A stretch of 64,000 bases of DNA from Candidatus Helarchaeota archaeon (GTDB lineage Archaea > Asgardarchaeota > Lokiarchaeia > Helarchaeales > HEL-GB-A): assembly GCA_013375455.1 (NCBI GenBank), contig JABXJT010000018.1, positions 10,143 through 74,142 of the forward strand. Reading direction: 5' to 3'. Of the stretch, positions 17,578 through 26,830 are shown piece after piece. Within the stretch, counting starts at the first letter, position 1. Each line of letters begins with the position of its first letter. A program made the position numbers and the translations under genes. Below the pieces are notes generated by a model that ran no database searches, was not told the origin of the DNA, and was given only the letters and a program-made list of their open reading frames with translations.

Positions 17578-18519
17578 TTAAACCTGATCATATTTCCCGA
17601 GCTCGTGTTCTGCCCACTCTTCCTCAACTTTCTCGGGGGGATGCTTCTTCTTTTTCTTCTTTCCATAATGTCGCGTCGTAAGATACACTGTTCGTCTGGG
17701 CCTGGGTCGGACTCTTACTGAGCCACGTTTTTTACCTTTCCCACCTGCAGCGATCGGTGGAAATAAAATTAACAATAGGAGCCATGAAATAAAGCAGAGA
17801 ATCCAGCTAATTCTCATCACTTTTAGGTAAAGTTCGTTGGGAGGATCCTCTTTAACATCCATCCCTTTCGGATCATATAAGCAATGGAACATGTAATAAT
17901 AGAACCCCATTGAAATGACGGCTCCAATGCCTGTAATGATGATGTAGACCGATAAAATACAGGGTTGACAATTATGTATTCCAAAAATATCAAAGGGGCT
18001 GAGTTTGGCGTCTTCAAGTGCTGAACTATACATGAATGATCCCAAGAAAACTGTCCAGAAGATGATGATTACTGAGAAGATTGCCCCTACCTTTAATGGA
18101 TTAGTTTGATGGCGGCGTATTCTGAGGTATTTTGCTAAGAAATATCCTCCCCCAACAATTAAAGATAAGAAAAGGCTCAACCAAACCGCATTATAATCGC
18201 CTGCCCAAATCTTATCAAATAAGACTCCTAAATATACTACAAGCGGCGCCCACATCATTAATAGTAAAGCAAATGTATTATGCCAGTGATAATCAAAATA
18301 TAATCTTTCTGTAAATATCACGAGAATTATTAATCCGGCAAGAGGAAATGCAATACAAATCCACCAAAAATATGAGATAAATCCTTCTGATATATCTGCT
18401 AATTCTATCAAGAATGTTATTGCTCCTGAAATTAAGAACATCACGATTTGTGACGCGGCAGCTCTATCCCCAACAAAATAAGTCCGTTCGTCAAGCAACC
18501 TTACTTCGCTTTCATTCAT
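17578..18519 (-). CDS. Polytopic membrane protein of unknown function with a highly basic C-terminus
   Basis: A 313-residue protein with about seven hydrophobic helices. An NCQPCILS motif (two cysteines, about residue 187) lies at the start of a helix, and the cytoplasmic tail is strongly basic (GKGKKRGSVRVRPRPRR and a lysine run), ending in an acidic segment. I do not recognise the family. The basic tail would suit contact with nucleic acid or acidic phospholipids (inference). It starts at ATG 18519 after GGAGATAG, and it is convergent with the MFS gene, leaving only 24 bases between stops. Confidence 0.6.
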   Translation of the reverse strand: MNESEVRLLDERTYFVGDRAAASQIVMFLISGAITFLIELADISEGFISYFWWICIAFPLAGLIILVIFTERLYFDYHWHNTFALLLMMWAPLVVYLGVLFDKIWAGDYNAVWLSLFLSLIVGGGYFLAKYLRIRRHQTNPLKVGAIFSVIIIFWTVFLGSFMYSSALEDAKLSPFDIFGIHNCQPCILSVYIIITGIGAVISMGFYYYMFHCLYDPKGMDVKEDPPNELYLKVMRISWILCFISWLLLLILFPPIAAGGKGKKRGSVRVRPRPRRTVYLTTRHYGKKKKKKHPPEKVEEEWAEHELGKYDQV

Positions 18520-18700
18520 TCTATCTCCCCAAAATTACTTCTATCTCAATAACTAAATTAATGATTAAAAAACCTATGCATCATTTTAAAAAATAAATGA
18601 TGTCGTACATCATAATAGATGATGTGGCTATCAATACCAATAAGAATCGAGCCAGCAATAATTAATCTTATTCATAATTCACGAATTAAAATGAAATAAA

Positions 18701-19330
18701 ATGGTATTAACAAGGATTTTTTTTGCTCCACACGAAGATGACGCCGTTCTCTCAAGCGGTGGGCTAATTCTCCATTCGCTCGAAAATGGAATAAATGTTG
18801 TTATTGTGTACATGACCGATGGAAGCGCTTGTTACTTGGTAAATAATATGGACGTCGGTAAGACTCTCGAAGAAATTGCCAAAATTCGTAAAACCGAGGC
18901 TTTGCAGTGTTGTGAGGTTCTATGCGTGCCATTTAGCAACATTCAGTTTTTAGAGATTCCGGATCAACATCTTAATGAGCCCCAGCACTTCGCATCGGCT
19001 TTAGACATCGTTAAAATAATTTTAAACTCCTATAGTAACATCGAAGCATTCGTTCCAGTGGCGAAGAACCCCCACCCCGACCACCAAGCAACTCATGACA
19101 TTGTGGTAAAGGCAGTCGAAGAATTGGGAATCCGAAGGGAAATCCCGATATATCAATACGGTCTCCATAGAAGCATACGGGGTAAAGCTGATTTAAAGTT
19201 TAAATTAACACCAGAAATGGTTAAAAAGAAAATTGAGGCTTACAACTGTCATCGAAGTCAAAAATTCATAAAGGTTAATGATATCGCGGCACAGAATGAT
19301 GAAGAAAGGTTTAAACTCCTGAAAAGGTGA
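18701..19330 (+). CDS. PIG-L/LmbE family deacetylase
   Basis: A 209-residue zinc-dependent N-acetylglucosamine deacetylase-like protein. The family motif AHPDDE appears as APHEDDAVLSSGG (about 10-22), with zinc-binding His and Asp, and the second motif as NPHPDHQATHDIV (about 126-138). Members remove acetyl groups from GlcNAc-PI, mycothiol or other GlcNAc conjugates; in an archaeon a sugar-lipid precursor is likely, but the substrate is unknown. The Pro-His-Glu-Asp-Asp variant is unusual. Its stop overlaps the frame of the following Rag-like GTPase, so the two genes are translated together; a direct functional link is not evident. Confidence 0.88.
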   Translation: MVLTRIFFAPHEDDAVLSSGGLILHSLENGINVVIVYMTDGSACYLVNNMDVGKTLEEIAKIRKTEALQCCEVLCVPFSNIQFLEIPDQHLNEPQHFASALDIVKIILNSYSNIEAFVPVAKNPHPDHQATHDIVVKAVEELGIRREIPIYQYGLHRSIRGKADLKFKLTPEMVKKKIEAYNCHRSQKFIKVNDIAAQNDEERFKLLKR

Positions 19331-19335
19331 AAATA

Positions 19336-20274
19336 ATGCCAGAAGAACAAAGAAAAAATAAGAAAATTACCTTTTGTGGATTGGATAACTCTGGGAAATC
19401 CAGTTTCATTGCCCGTTTGAAACATCAAGAATATCCATTGCGTCCAACAACCGGCGTTGAACAAACCCCCTATGAAATCTTCGGATTTCCCATATTACTT
19501 TGGGACTTTGGTGGGCAGAAAAAGCTTCGTGATTCTTATGAAAACAAAGAACATTTTTTCGATAATACTGACCTACTTTTCTATATAATTGATGTTCAGG
19601 ATGCTGCACGCTATGGCGAATCAATCCTCTATTTTGAAGATACCTTAAAGAAATTCAAAAAACAGAAGCCATTCGTATTCGTTTGTTTTCATAAAGCCGA
19701 TCCTGACCTGGAAAAATCTAAACGAGTTCTCGATAACATTCAATTGCTCAAAAACAGGCTAAATATTCCCCTAGAAGATTTTCAAGCTTTCTTTTTTTCA
19801 ACCACTATTTTCGATTACTATTCAGTTCTCACCCCTTTTTCTTTTGCCATCCAAAAACTCCTCCCTTTTGCTTCAATGCTAGAAAAATTTATCGCAAATT
19901 TTTTTCAAGCGCATCATTTATCCTCTATCGTATTAATGGATAAAAATGGCGCGATTATCAGCAAAATTGCGAGAAAAACCGATGAAGGGGAACGTGATCT
20001 TGCATATTGCCAATTAACAGGGGTCTATCTGTCCCAACTTTTTGAATCCTATGAGAAACACCTGATGACAACTCCCGGAATTTCCCTTCGATTGACTAAA
20101 GAAATTGAGGAGGAAGGTTCTGTTGGGCTCATTTTATTTGAAAAAATAGAGGTCCATGAAATGCGTTATTACCTCATTCTTCTTTCAAGAAAGGTAGATC
20201 AAGTGGTTTCTATCAAGGATGATCTTCCAGAATTCATTTCTGGATTGGCAAAAAGTATTGAAATTTCCTTTTGA
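19336..20274 (+). CDS. Rag/Gtr-like small GTPase with C-terminal roadblock-like domain
   Basis: A 312-residue protein. The G domain (about 10-180) has G1 GLDNSGKS, G3 WDFGGQ as in Arf and Rag GTPases, and G4 as HKAD where most GTPases have NKxD; HKxD is a hallmark of eukaryotic Rag/Gtr GTPases. A second domain (about 190-312), starting HHLSSIVLMDKNGAIIS, has the alternating pattern of a roadblock-like fold, the same layout as Rag proteins. Rag heterodimers signal nutrient status at membranes through roadblock scaffolds; the role here is inferred. The frame can open at GTG 19327, but ATG 19336 has AAAGGTGA six bases upstream. Confidence 0.82.
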   Translation: MPEEQRKNKKITFCGLDNSGKSSFIARLKHQEYPLRPTTGVEQTPYEIFGFPILLWDFGGQKKLRDSYENKEHFFDNTDLLFYIIDVQDAARYGESILYFEDTLKKFKKQKPFVFVCFHKADPDLEKSKRVLDNIQLLKNRLNIPLEDFQAFFFSTTIFDYYSVLTPFSFAIQKLLPFASMLEKFIANFFQAHHLSSIVLMDKNGAIISKIARKTDEGERDLAYCQLTGVYLSQLFESYEKHLMTTPGISLRLTKEIEEEGSVGLILFEKIEVHEMRYYLILLSRKVDQVVSIKDDLPEFISGLAKSIEISF

Positions 20275-20284
20275 TCAAACCTAC

Positions 20285-21610
20285 TTATAAAGCATTCACT
20301 AAATTAATTGCTTTATTCGTTAAATAAGTTCCTTCCGCTGGATTAACAGAAAGAAACATTTCATACCCGCCTTTTCTAAAATCTTGAAATGGAAAAAGGT
20401 ACCCTAGATACCCATTTGCTAATTCGACTATAAAAGTCTTCGGAACAGAAGATTTTTTAAGAACCCTCGCTCCTAATTCAGAAAACACTTCTCCTGGAAT
20501 ACCAACGATTACAATATCATTTATCTTAATAGCATGAATTTCAGCTTCTTGGAAATATTTTCCATCCTTTTTAATAAAATCTATGGGATAAGGAATTTCG
20601 GTTTTATTTAAGCGCCATAATCCCCAGAGGATACTTAATTTGAGTTTATAAAGGATGTGTTTGAGGTACATCCGCACCGAATTTTCATAGATGAGATTTT
20701 TCATTGGAAAAATATATGATTTTGAAGTATGTTTGAAGTCTGTTACTGGTTCATTTTTTATTTTTTTGCTAATCTCGAGAGCCATATCCGCAATGGCAAA
20801 TCCAATTTCTCTCGCCCGCTTAAAATTCCCCTTCGCGTGACCTGGGCCATCATAGAGTAATTCTTTCTTGGCATCGAGTTCTTTAAGATCTACATCGAAA
20901 TCAAATAAGTTAGGGTTGATATCGCCATTCGGGCCATTCAAATATACTATATGAACGTTATCGCCCAAACGAGCCGTTATTCTTTTCACCAAATAACCGG
21001 GATATTCTGCGGTGAATAGGGTGTTATCAGATGGGAGAACTGTTCCATGACAGGCATAATTTATGATGATTCCAATTAAATCTCCTTGAAGATCAGAAAA
21101 TTGAATAATACCCACTTCATATTTTGAATCTTTCAGCGGCTCACGGCGATTAATAATCAACCTTTTCTCCATTAATTTTTTATCTGCACCTATTATTGCT
21201 TCCCGGCTATTCTTTTTTGCTTGTTGTGCGACCTTGATAATTTTTCTCCCCAAATCAATAAAGATCTGTTTTGCAAATTTCAATCTAAAAAAGCCTCGAG
21301 TTGGAAGCGTTATTCCGATTGTATCTGGTCCCGAATGATTATGAAGGGCACAAATGAAAATTCGTGGTTTTTTAATTCCTGTTTTTTGGTTTATTAACTT
21401 ACGATAAAATTTAACAACTTCTAAGGGAAAACTTAAAACATCCGCAGAAATAATAAGACTTTCTTCACCATTATGGTTGAAATAAACTGATCTTGCGAAA
21501 AGATCATCGTGTATTCCGCTTGAATTTCCAATTCTGGCTCCATATCCACCCATTGGTGTACCTATTTTTGGAGTTATGACAATTTTAGAAAACCCTACTT
21601 TAAATCCCAT
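20285..21610 (-). CDS. Neutral/alkaline ceramidase-like hydrolase (paralogue B)
   Basis: A 441-residue protein of the neutral/alkaline non-lysosomal ceramidase N-domain family. Seen: N-terminal VGFSKIVITPKIGTPMGGYGAR, zinc-site ALHNHSGPD, YACHGTVLPSDN (second zinc His), GPNGDINPN, GIPGEVFSELG and GGYEMFLS. True ceramidases have Ser in the GDxSP motif; here it is Asn, so amidase action is not assured. No signal peptide is visible, so it is probably cytosolic. It is third in a minus-strand operon after a related paralogue and an acyl-CoA ligase-like gene. It may hydrolyse an N-acyl or other acyl conjugate whose acid is then activated by the ligase (inference). Confidence 0.82.
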   Translation of the reverse strand: MGFKVGFSKIVITPKIGTPMGGYGARIGNSSGIHDDLFARSVYFNHNGEESLIISADVLSFPLEVVKFYRKLINQKTGIKKPRIFICALHNHSGPDTIGITLPTRGFFRLKFAKQIFIDLGRKIIKVAQQAKKNSREAIIGADKKLMEKRLIINRREPLKDSKYEVGIIQFSDLQGDLIGIIINYACHGTVLPSDNTLFTAEYPGYLVKRITARLGDNVHIVYLNGPNGDINPNLFDFDVDLKELDAKKELLYDGPGHAKGNFKRAREIGFAIADMALEISKKIKNEPVTDFKHTSKSYIFPMKNLIYENSVRMYLKHILYKLKLSILWGLWRLNKTEIPYPIDFIKKDGKYFQEAEIHAIKINDIVIVGIPGEVFSELGARVLKKSSVPKTFIVELANGYLGYLFPFQDFRKGGYEMFLSVNPAEGTYLTNKAINLVNAL

Positions 21611-21641
21611 AAAATCTCATCTTAAACTAAAAGTAATATTT

Positions 21642-23330
21642 TTATTTCTTTTCCTCGTCCCATTCCCCGCGAGATCTGGCTTCTTGAATATATTTACCCA
21701 CCTCTTCCAATAACGTCTTGTAATCAGTTTTTTGGACTCTATTCAAAGGAATTTCATCTAAAAACATTATCAAGGAAGGGCGTTTATATGCGGCTATGCC
21801 CTTACAATGTTCCATTATTTGTTCTTTAGTCACTGTTTTTCCTTTTTTGAGTTCGATGAATGCCACCACTCCCTCGGAATAGATTTTATGCTTAGCACCC
21901 ACTATTGCAGCTTTACCAATTTCTGGCATCTCTTCAATAATAGCTTCGACTTCTGGCGGATATATCTGATATCCTTTGGGTTTTATCACAAATTTGCTTC
22001 TTCCGACTAAATGTAATCCCTTTCCATCCTTATAACCTAAATCACCAGTATAAAGAACTCCCTCTAAAGAAATTGTTTTTCTGGTTGCTTTTTCATTACC
22101 GAAATACCCTTTGAATACCTGTGGTCCGGTATAGCAGATTTCTCCAATTTCGCCGTCAGGTAATTCGTCCCCAGCCGTTCCATCAGCATTCATAGGTTTC
22201 CTTATAGAGAGGGGACTAATTGGAAAGTCATAGCCAAGTGATTCCATTATATCGTTTATGGAGCCTTCTAAAGGGGTATATGAACAAAAACCACTGATTT
22301 CTGTTAATCCCAACCCACTACCAAATTTAGGCGCCATAGTCGATAACTTTTCCAAAAATGGCTTTGAAACAGATTGCCCACCATATATTGCAAAAATAAG
22401 AGAGGACAAATCAAAATCATTGTAATTTTCTAGGCGCCATTGCATTTCAAACATGGCTGGAATCTGCCCTAGCACGGTAGCTTTATAATTATTAATGGCC
22501 TGTAATGATTTTTCGGCATCGAATATATGCAATAGAACTGAAATTCCACCAGTAAAGATTGTTGTCATTAATTGCTCTGTTTGTCCACCTACATGACTAG
22601 GAGGGAGATTAACAAGCATCCTATCCTCGTTCGTGAAATTAAATCCTCTTGACAAGCACAAATTTTGTGCGGTAATCCCCCGATTCGTCAGCATTGCTGG
22701 TTTTGGAAATCCCGTGGTTCCCGTAGTATATATTATTAATATGGGGTCATCATCTTCAACTTTAGTTCTAGCTTCATTAATTGTTTTAGGCAATGTTCCA
22801 TCGATAGATGCTTCTCGCCAATTTTCTCTTGCTTCTGAAATAAAATCGAGGATCGATATTGTATTCTTATTGCAATCTTCTGGCATACTAAATTGAAGGA
22901 AAAAATCAAGATAAGAGCACCTTCTCTGAACGTCCTTTGCAAAATCTGCAAAATCTGCTCTATCGGTATTCCCTAAATGGACATACATTTTTGCTCTTGC
23001 TTTTAATAAATCGACAGATCTCACGATTTCAGATGCTTTCAGACGTAAATCTAATGGACAAAAGAGTGCCCCTATCTTGAAACATGCAAACTCCAAATAA
23101 ACTTGTTCAAGAAGAAAGGGAAGGGAACTTATTATGATATCTCCTTTTCTCAGGCCCATTTTAATAAGATCTAATGTGAAAATATCAACGGCATTTGCAA
23201 ATTCTTTCCAAGTTACTTTTTTACCATCATCTGCGTCAATTAAAGCAATGGCATCTGGTTTTTCTTTAGCATAAGTATCAATGTACTCATATAAAAAATG
23301 TGAAATTTTATTGAACTCTTCCCACGACAA
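21642..23330 (-). CDS. AMP-forming acyl-CoA synthetase/acid-thiol ligase
   Basis: A 562-residue ANL-superfamily enzyme. Motifs: IIYTTGTTGFPKPAMLT (ATP-binding loop, about 202-218), GLTEISG (about 340), YTGDLGYKDGKG with the conserved Asp (about 440), GRSKFVIKPKGYQIYPPEVE (hinge and CoA region), and NRVQKTDYK near the end carrying the catalytic lysine. It activates a carboxylic acid as acyl-AMP, then normally forms acyl-CoA; chain length is unknown. It sits between two ceramidase-like genes (31- and 39-base gaps) and is clearly in one operon with them. Confidence 0.9.
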   Translation of the reverse strand: MSWEEFNKISHFLYEYIDTYAKEKPDAIALIDADDGKKVTWKEFANAVDIFTLDLIKMGLRKGDIIISSLPFLLEQVYLEFACFKIGALFCPLDLRLKASEIVRSVDLLKARAKMYVHLGNTDRADFADFAKDVQRRCSYLDFFLQFSMPEDCNKNTISILDFISEARENWREASIDGTLPKTINEARTKVEDDDPILIIYTTGTTGFPKPAMLTNRGITAQNLCLSRGFNFTNEDRMLVNLPPSHVGGQTEQLMTTIFTGGISVLLHIFDAEKSLQAINNYKATVLGQIPAMFEMQWRLENYNDFDLSSLIFAIYGGQSVSKPFLEKLSTMAPKFGSGLGLTEISGFCSYTPLEGSINDIMESLGYDFPISPLSIRKPMNADGTAGDELPDGEIGEICYTGPQVFKGYFGNEKATRKTISLEGVLYTGDLGYKDGKGLHLVGRSKFVIKPKGYQIYPPEVEAIIEEMPEIGKAAIVGAKHKIYSEGVVAFIELKKGKTVTKEQIMEHCKGIAAYKRPSLIMFLDEIPLNRVQKTDYKTLLEEVGKYIQEARSRGEWDEEKK

Positions 23331-23369
23331 AGCTATTCGCCATTTATTCTTATTATTTAAAGATAATTT

Positions 23370-24770
23370 TTAGAAATGATGGAAATTAGCATTATTCTTA
23401 ATTTCCTCATAAAATTTCAAAGCTTCCTTTTGAATATATTCTCCGCCCAAGGGCGAAAAAGTCGGCAATATTTCATATCCTCCTCGTGTGTATTCTTTCA
23501 ACGGGAATAGATATCCCACCCAATCGTTGGTATTTTGAAATATAAACTGATTTTCTTTCCCTGTCGGTGTAACATCCAAAATTTTCTTTCCAATATCTTC
23601 AAATAATTCACCAGGAACTCCCGTAATATAAAAAGTTCCCTTTTTCGTATTTATTTCAAAGATTTGGATCATTGTATATATGTTGATCTTATTTCTTTTT
23701 TTCTTGAGTGAAATACTTGGGAAATTTGGCTTCGGTTTTGCTAATAAGATTGGTAGCAAAAAATATCGTTTAACCCAATATAATAGCTTATTTAATAAGA
23801 ATTGAAAATTAAAAGACGCATTAATATCTTTCATAGGAATCGAGAATATTTTCTGATATACTTTCACGTTTAAAGTATTAACATATTGTGAATCTTTAAT
23901 TGAATTGGCTAATTTTATAGATCTTTCACCCAAGAAATAGCCCAGTCTGATGGTGTCCTCATACGTGCCCTTTTGCTCGTAGATATGAGAGTAATCTTTT
24001 TCCATCTCATCGAAATCAGATCCGCAGGTCGTAATCGGATTAATATCTCCGCTTGGTCCATTAAAATAAACGGCTTTGGTCTCATTATTAGTTAATTCCT
24101 CTATTCTATGAACCATTCTTCCAATGTAATCTGCTGATAATTTCAAGTTTTCATTTGATAGGGTTGTTCCATGAGCTGCATAATTCACGATCATTCCCAA
24201 GAGTTTTCCATTCTCCAATCCCTTGAATGAAATCACGCCCAGATCAAATTTCGATCTTCTTGTTGGATGTCTTCGATTAATAATGAGATCCTCTTCGATC
24301 TTTTCCTTTGCCCAGGCCATCTTACACGGCACGAGATTTTCAATCAGTTCTCCAACTAATTTTTCTATTTTTCCTGCAATTTCTATGAAATACTTATCCG
24401 CTGGCTTTCCAAACAAGATACCACGTACCGTATTTAATACTCCGCCAGGATACGTGAATTCACCTGTTAAATCGGGAGCCGCATGAGTATGGGTCGCATG
24501 AATTAAAATTTGCCCGGGTGATATCCTATATTTTTCAAAAATTCGCTCCTTTACATAATTATTGAATAACATAGATAATTTCAATAAATCTGTTGAAATT
24601 AACAATATTCTTTTTACTAAATTACCTAAATATCCTTCTTCTATCAAAACCCCATGAACGAAAATATCATCAAGTTTGCCACGACAGACATCTTTTCTTG
24701 TATATCCTGCCAACGGCATACCTACATAATTATCAGGTGTTATAAGAGCCTTACCAAATGCAATTTTCAT
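23370..24770 (-). CDS. Neutral/alkaline ceramidase-like hydrolase (paralogue A)
   Basis: A 466-residue homologue of the gene at 20285-21610 and first of the operon. Matching motifs: FGKALITPDNYVGMPLAGY, HATHTHAAPD (zinc His), YAAHGTTLSNEN, YFNGPSGDINP (Asn where true ceramidases have the nucleophilic Ser), VPGELFEDIG and GGYEILPT. An insert of basic and aromatic residues in the middle (FLLNKLLYWVKRYFLL) could touch a membrane. No signal peptide is seen. The pair of diverged paralogues in one operon suggests either two different substrates or a heteromeric enzyme. The function is inferred from the family only. Confidence 0.82.
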   Translation of the reverse strand: MKIAFGKALITPDNYVGMPLAGYTRKDVCRGKLDDIFVHGVLIEEGYLGNLVKRILLISTDLLKLSMLFNNYVKERIFEKYRISPGQILIHATHTHAAPDLTGEFTYPGGVLNTVRGILFGKPADKYFIEIAGKIEKLVGELIENLVPCKMAWAKEKIEEDLIINRRHPTRRSKFDLGVISFKGLENGKLLGMIVNYAAHGTTLSNENLKLSADYIGRMVHRIEELTNNETKAVYFNGPSGDINPITTCGSDFDEMEKDYSHIYEQKGTYEDTIRLGYFLGERSIKLANSIKDSQYVNTLNVKVYQKIFSIPMKDINASFNFQFLLNKLLYWVKRYFLLPILLAKPKPNFPSISLKKKRNKINIYTMIQIFEINTKKGTFYITGVPGELFEDIGKKILDVTPTGKENQFIFQNTNDWVGYLFPLKEYTRGGYEILPTFSPLGGEYIQKEALKFYEEIKNNANFHHF

Positions 24771-24815
24771 TATCTTCGTGCTCCTATTCCTAATACAAGA
24801 GAAAATAACTTAAAA

Positions 24816-25112
24816 TTACTTTTTCACGTGAATTTTCCTAAGTTGTACAGCTATTTTCTTTATTAACGCATTTTTATTGAAAGATTCCTGCTTTTTCACT
24901 TGTAGGCACCCGGATGGGATCCACCAGAAACGGGGATATATTGCTTCTAAATTCATCTCAAAGGGAATGTCTAACATAGTCGCAGCTTGAGCAATTTCCT
25001 GAATTGTCGGCGCATCTACGGCTATTTTTTTCTTAATTCTCCGTCCTTGACTCCGGCTTCTTTTAGCATCGAAATACACGGGATAGATGTAGTGCTGTTT
25101 CTTATTGCGCAT
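24816..25112 (-). CDS. srp19: Signal recognition particle 19 kDa protein
   Basis: A 98-residue archaeal SRP19. Seen: the N-terminal YIYPVYFDAKRSRSQGRRIKK (RNA-binding strand and loop, about 8-28) and the IYPRFWWIPSGCLQV segment (about 59-73), with a basic C-terminus. SRP19 binds helices 6 and 8 of SRP RNA and prepares it for SRP54, directing ribosomes to the membrane. The length is typical for archaea. It lies 46 bases upstream of the ceramidase-like operon on the same strand and might be its first gene, although the functions are unrelated. Confidence 0.95.
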   Translation of the reverse strand: MRNKKQHYIYPVYFDAKRSRSQGRRIKKKIAVDAPTIQEIAQAATMLDIPFEMNLEAIYPRFWWIPSGCLQVKKQESFNKNALIKKIAVQLRKIHVKK

Positions 25113-25405
25113 ATAGCAATTCCTTAATTAAGTTAGCTTTATAATTGGGATGTTTTCGTTATATTTGCTGTCATATTTTACTGTTTTTTTATTAGTGATT
25201 GTGCCCTTTTATATCCTTTTTATACTTTTAAAAGAATTTGAAAGTGAGACATGCCATCTAATTATCTACAATCTCTTACGAATTGCAGACTATGCCAAGC
25301 GAATCTCGGACATAGTTTTATGAGCATACGTCTAAAAGGATTTCCGACCCTTTCACGAAGTTTTTTAAGTTAGGGTTCGTTAGTACAATTGTAGGGTGTG
25401 TTGTT
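25113..25405. other. Intergenic region between srp19 and the AAA ATPase gene
   Basis: About 290 bases between divergent genes, moderately AT-rich. No gene or ORB-like element is evident. A TTTTTTAAG box near 25359-25370 could be the promoter of the ATPase gene. Confidence 0.4.
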
Positions 25406-26830
25406 TTGGATGACTCCGATGCCCTGACTAGATGGCAGCTGCTCTTGTGTGATGGGGATCGTGTCAAAATTTTGAGATCTTTAGATTTTTTAGATTATAT
25501 TAACGTGGAGGTTATCGCCGAAATAACCAACCGTGACCTTGATCTTGCGCGGGCGCAGCTTGAGATACTAGCCGAATGCGGTATTCTCAAAAAACACAGC
25601 TCTGGAGGACAATCAACCTACAAGGTCAATCGCGAGGACCAATGGGCTCGCAATGTTCTAGGGTTCATTAGCTTCTTTGAAACAGATATCCACTCATTGG
25701 ATATCCCACCGGTAGAGACTTTGTTTGCCTCGAAAGATCGCGTGACTATCATGAAGATTCTCGCGGAGGCAGAGAGGATCAGCGGCTCTGAGATCAGCAG
25801 GAGATCCCAAATCCCCCCTCAAGCTGCCACTGAACATCTCACCTACCTCGTAGGTGCTGGGATCGCCCGGGCAGTGCATTACGGCCCAGTCACGATGTAT
25901 CGATGGGCTATAGAAGCCATCCATACTAGAGCGCTCGAAAATTATCTCAAATTACGGATTAGATCTCCTCCTGAAGTTGCCCCAGCAGATGAAGTGCGAC
26001 CTAATACTATTTTTCGCAACAAGGATATCCTTACTGATAAGTACTGGACGTTCTGGATCTCCAAACACCTTCATTTGGAACAATATCATAGGATGCTCCA
26101 CAAGGACTTCGATTTATCCTATCTCGATGCCCCGACAAGTCATAATATTATCATTTCGGGACCGCGAGGGAGTGGTAAGACCGCGCTGGTACGAAAGTTT
26201 GGATATGATCTCCAAAGTATAATCGATGATGATTTTTTTTGCACCACGTGGATCGAGTATATATACATTGATTGCCAGCAAATCAACACGCCACTTCGCC
26301 TAATGGAGCATATCCTACAAATAATGGTTCCTAATTTTCCTCCACTTGATCGAGAGGGAATTACCCTCGAAACTTCGCTCACCATTCTCTCCGAACACAT
26401 CCTCAAGCGGGAGAATGCTTATATACTCCTCTGCCTTGATGATGGTGATTTGTTCTTCAAAAAGGAACCTGCCTTCATCCCCAATTTGCTGCGCAAAGCG
26501 GAATCGAGAATAAGCCTCATTGTCACTGCGCGGTCCCTATCCTTCCTTGACCAATTGAACGTGTCATTGCATTGGCACCATCGAATGACCCTCCCCTCCT
26601 ACTCCCAGAAACAACTCCGCGATATCTTGGCTGGTCGCATCGCGGCTTTTGTTGAAGGAGCCATCCCAGGGGAGGTGCTTGACTTGATTGCTGAAGCAGC
26701 GGCGGTGTCAGGAGACGCGGGCTACGCCCTCCGACTCCTGTTGGAGGCAGGAGAGGCGGCGGATTTATCGGAATCGCCCCAGGTGCAACCAGCACATGTT
26801 CTGCAAGCTAAAAATGTCATAAAATTGTGA
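25406..26830 (+). CDS. Winged-helix/AAA+ ATPase, Cdc6-like, with N-terminal helix-turn-helix domains
   Basis: A 474-residue protein in which two winged-helix-like domains (about 5-75 and 100-170) precede an AAA+ domain: Walker A GPRGSGKT (about 251-258), Walker B ILLCLDDGD (about 345), sensor-1 IVTARS and a C-terminal lid with SGDAGYALRLL resembling the Cdc6 sensor-2 helix GDAR..L. The order is the reverse of Orc1/Cdc6, where winged helices follow the ATPase. It may be a DNA-binding switch or a STAND-like regulator. Base composition is visibly richer in G+C than both flanks, a sign of transfer. The start TTG at 25406 has no strong ribosome binding site. Its 3' end overlaps the convergent gene by 14 bases. 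Confidence 0.65.
   Translation: MDDSDALTRWQLLLCDGDRVKILRSLDFLDYINVEVIAEITNRDLDLARAQLEILAECGILKKHSSGGQSTYKVNREDQWARNVLGFISFFETDIHSLDIPPVETLFASKDRVTIMKILAEAERISGSEISRRSQIPPQAATEHLTYLVGAGIARAVHYGPVTMYRWAIEAIHTRALENYLKLRIRSPPEVAPADEVRPNTIFRNKDILTDKYWTFWISKHLHLEQYHRMLHKDFDLSYLDAPTSHNIIISGPRGSGKTALVRKFGYDLQSIIDDDFFCTTWIEYIYIDCQQINTPLRLMEHILQIMVPNFPPLDREGITLETSLTILSEHILKRENAYILLCLDDGDLFFKKEPAFIPNLLRKAESRISLIVTARSLSFLDQLNVSLHWHHRMTLPSYSQKQLRDILAGRIAAFVEGAIPGEVLDLIAEAAAVSGDAGYALRLLLEAGEAADLSESPQVQPAHVLQAKNVIKL

Noticed and set aside
25113..25405. Possible ORB elements before the second Cdc6-like ATPase
   Set aside because: No TNCANTGGAAA-like sequence is present; the protein's reversed domain order also argues against a true initiator.
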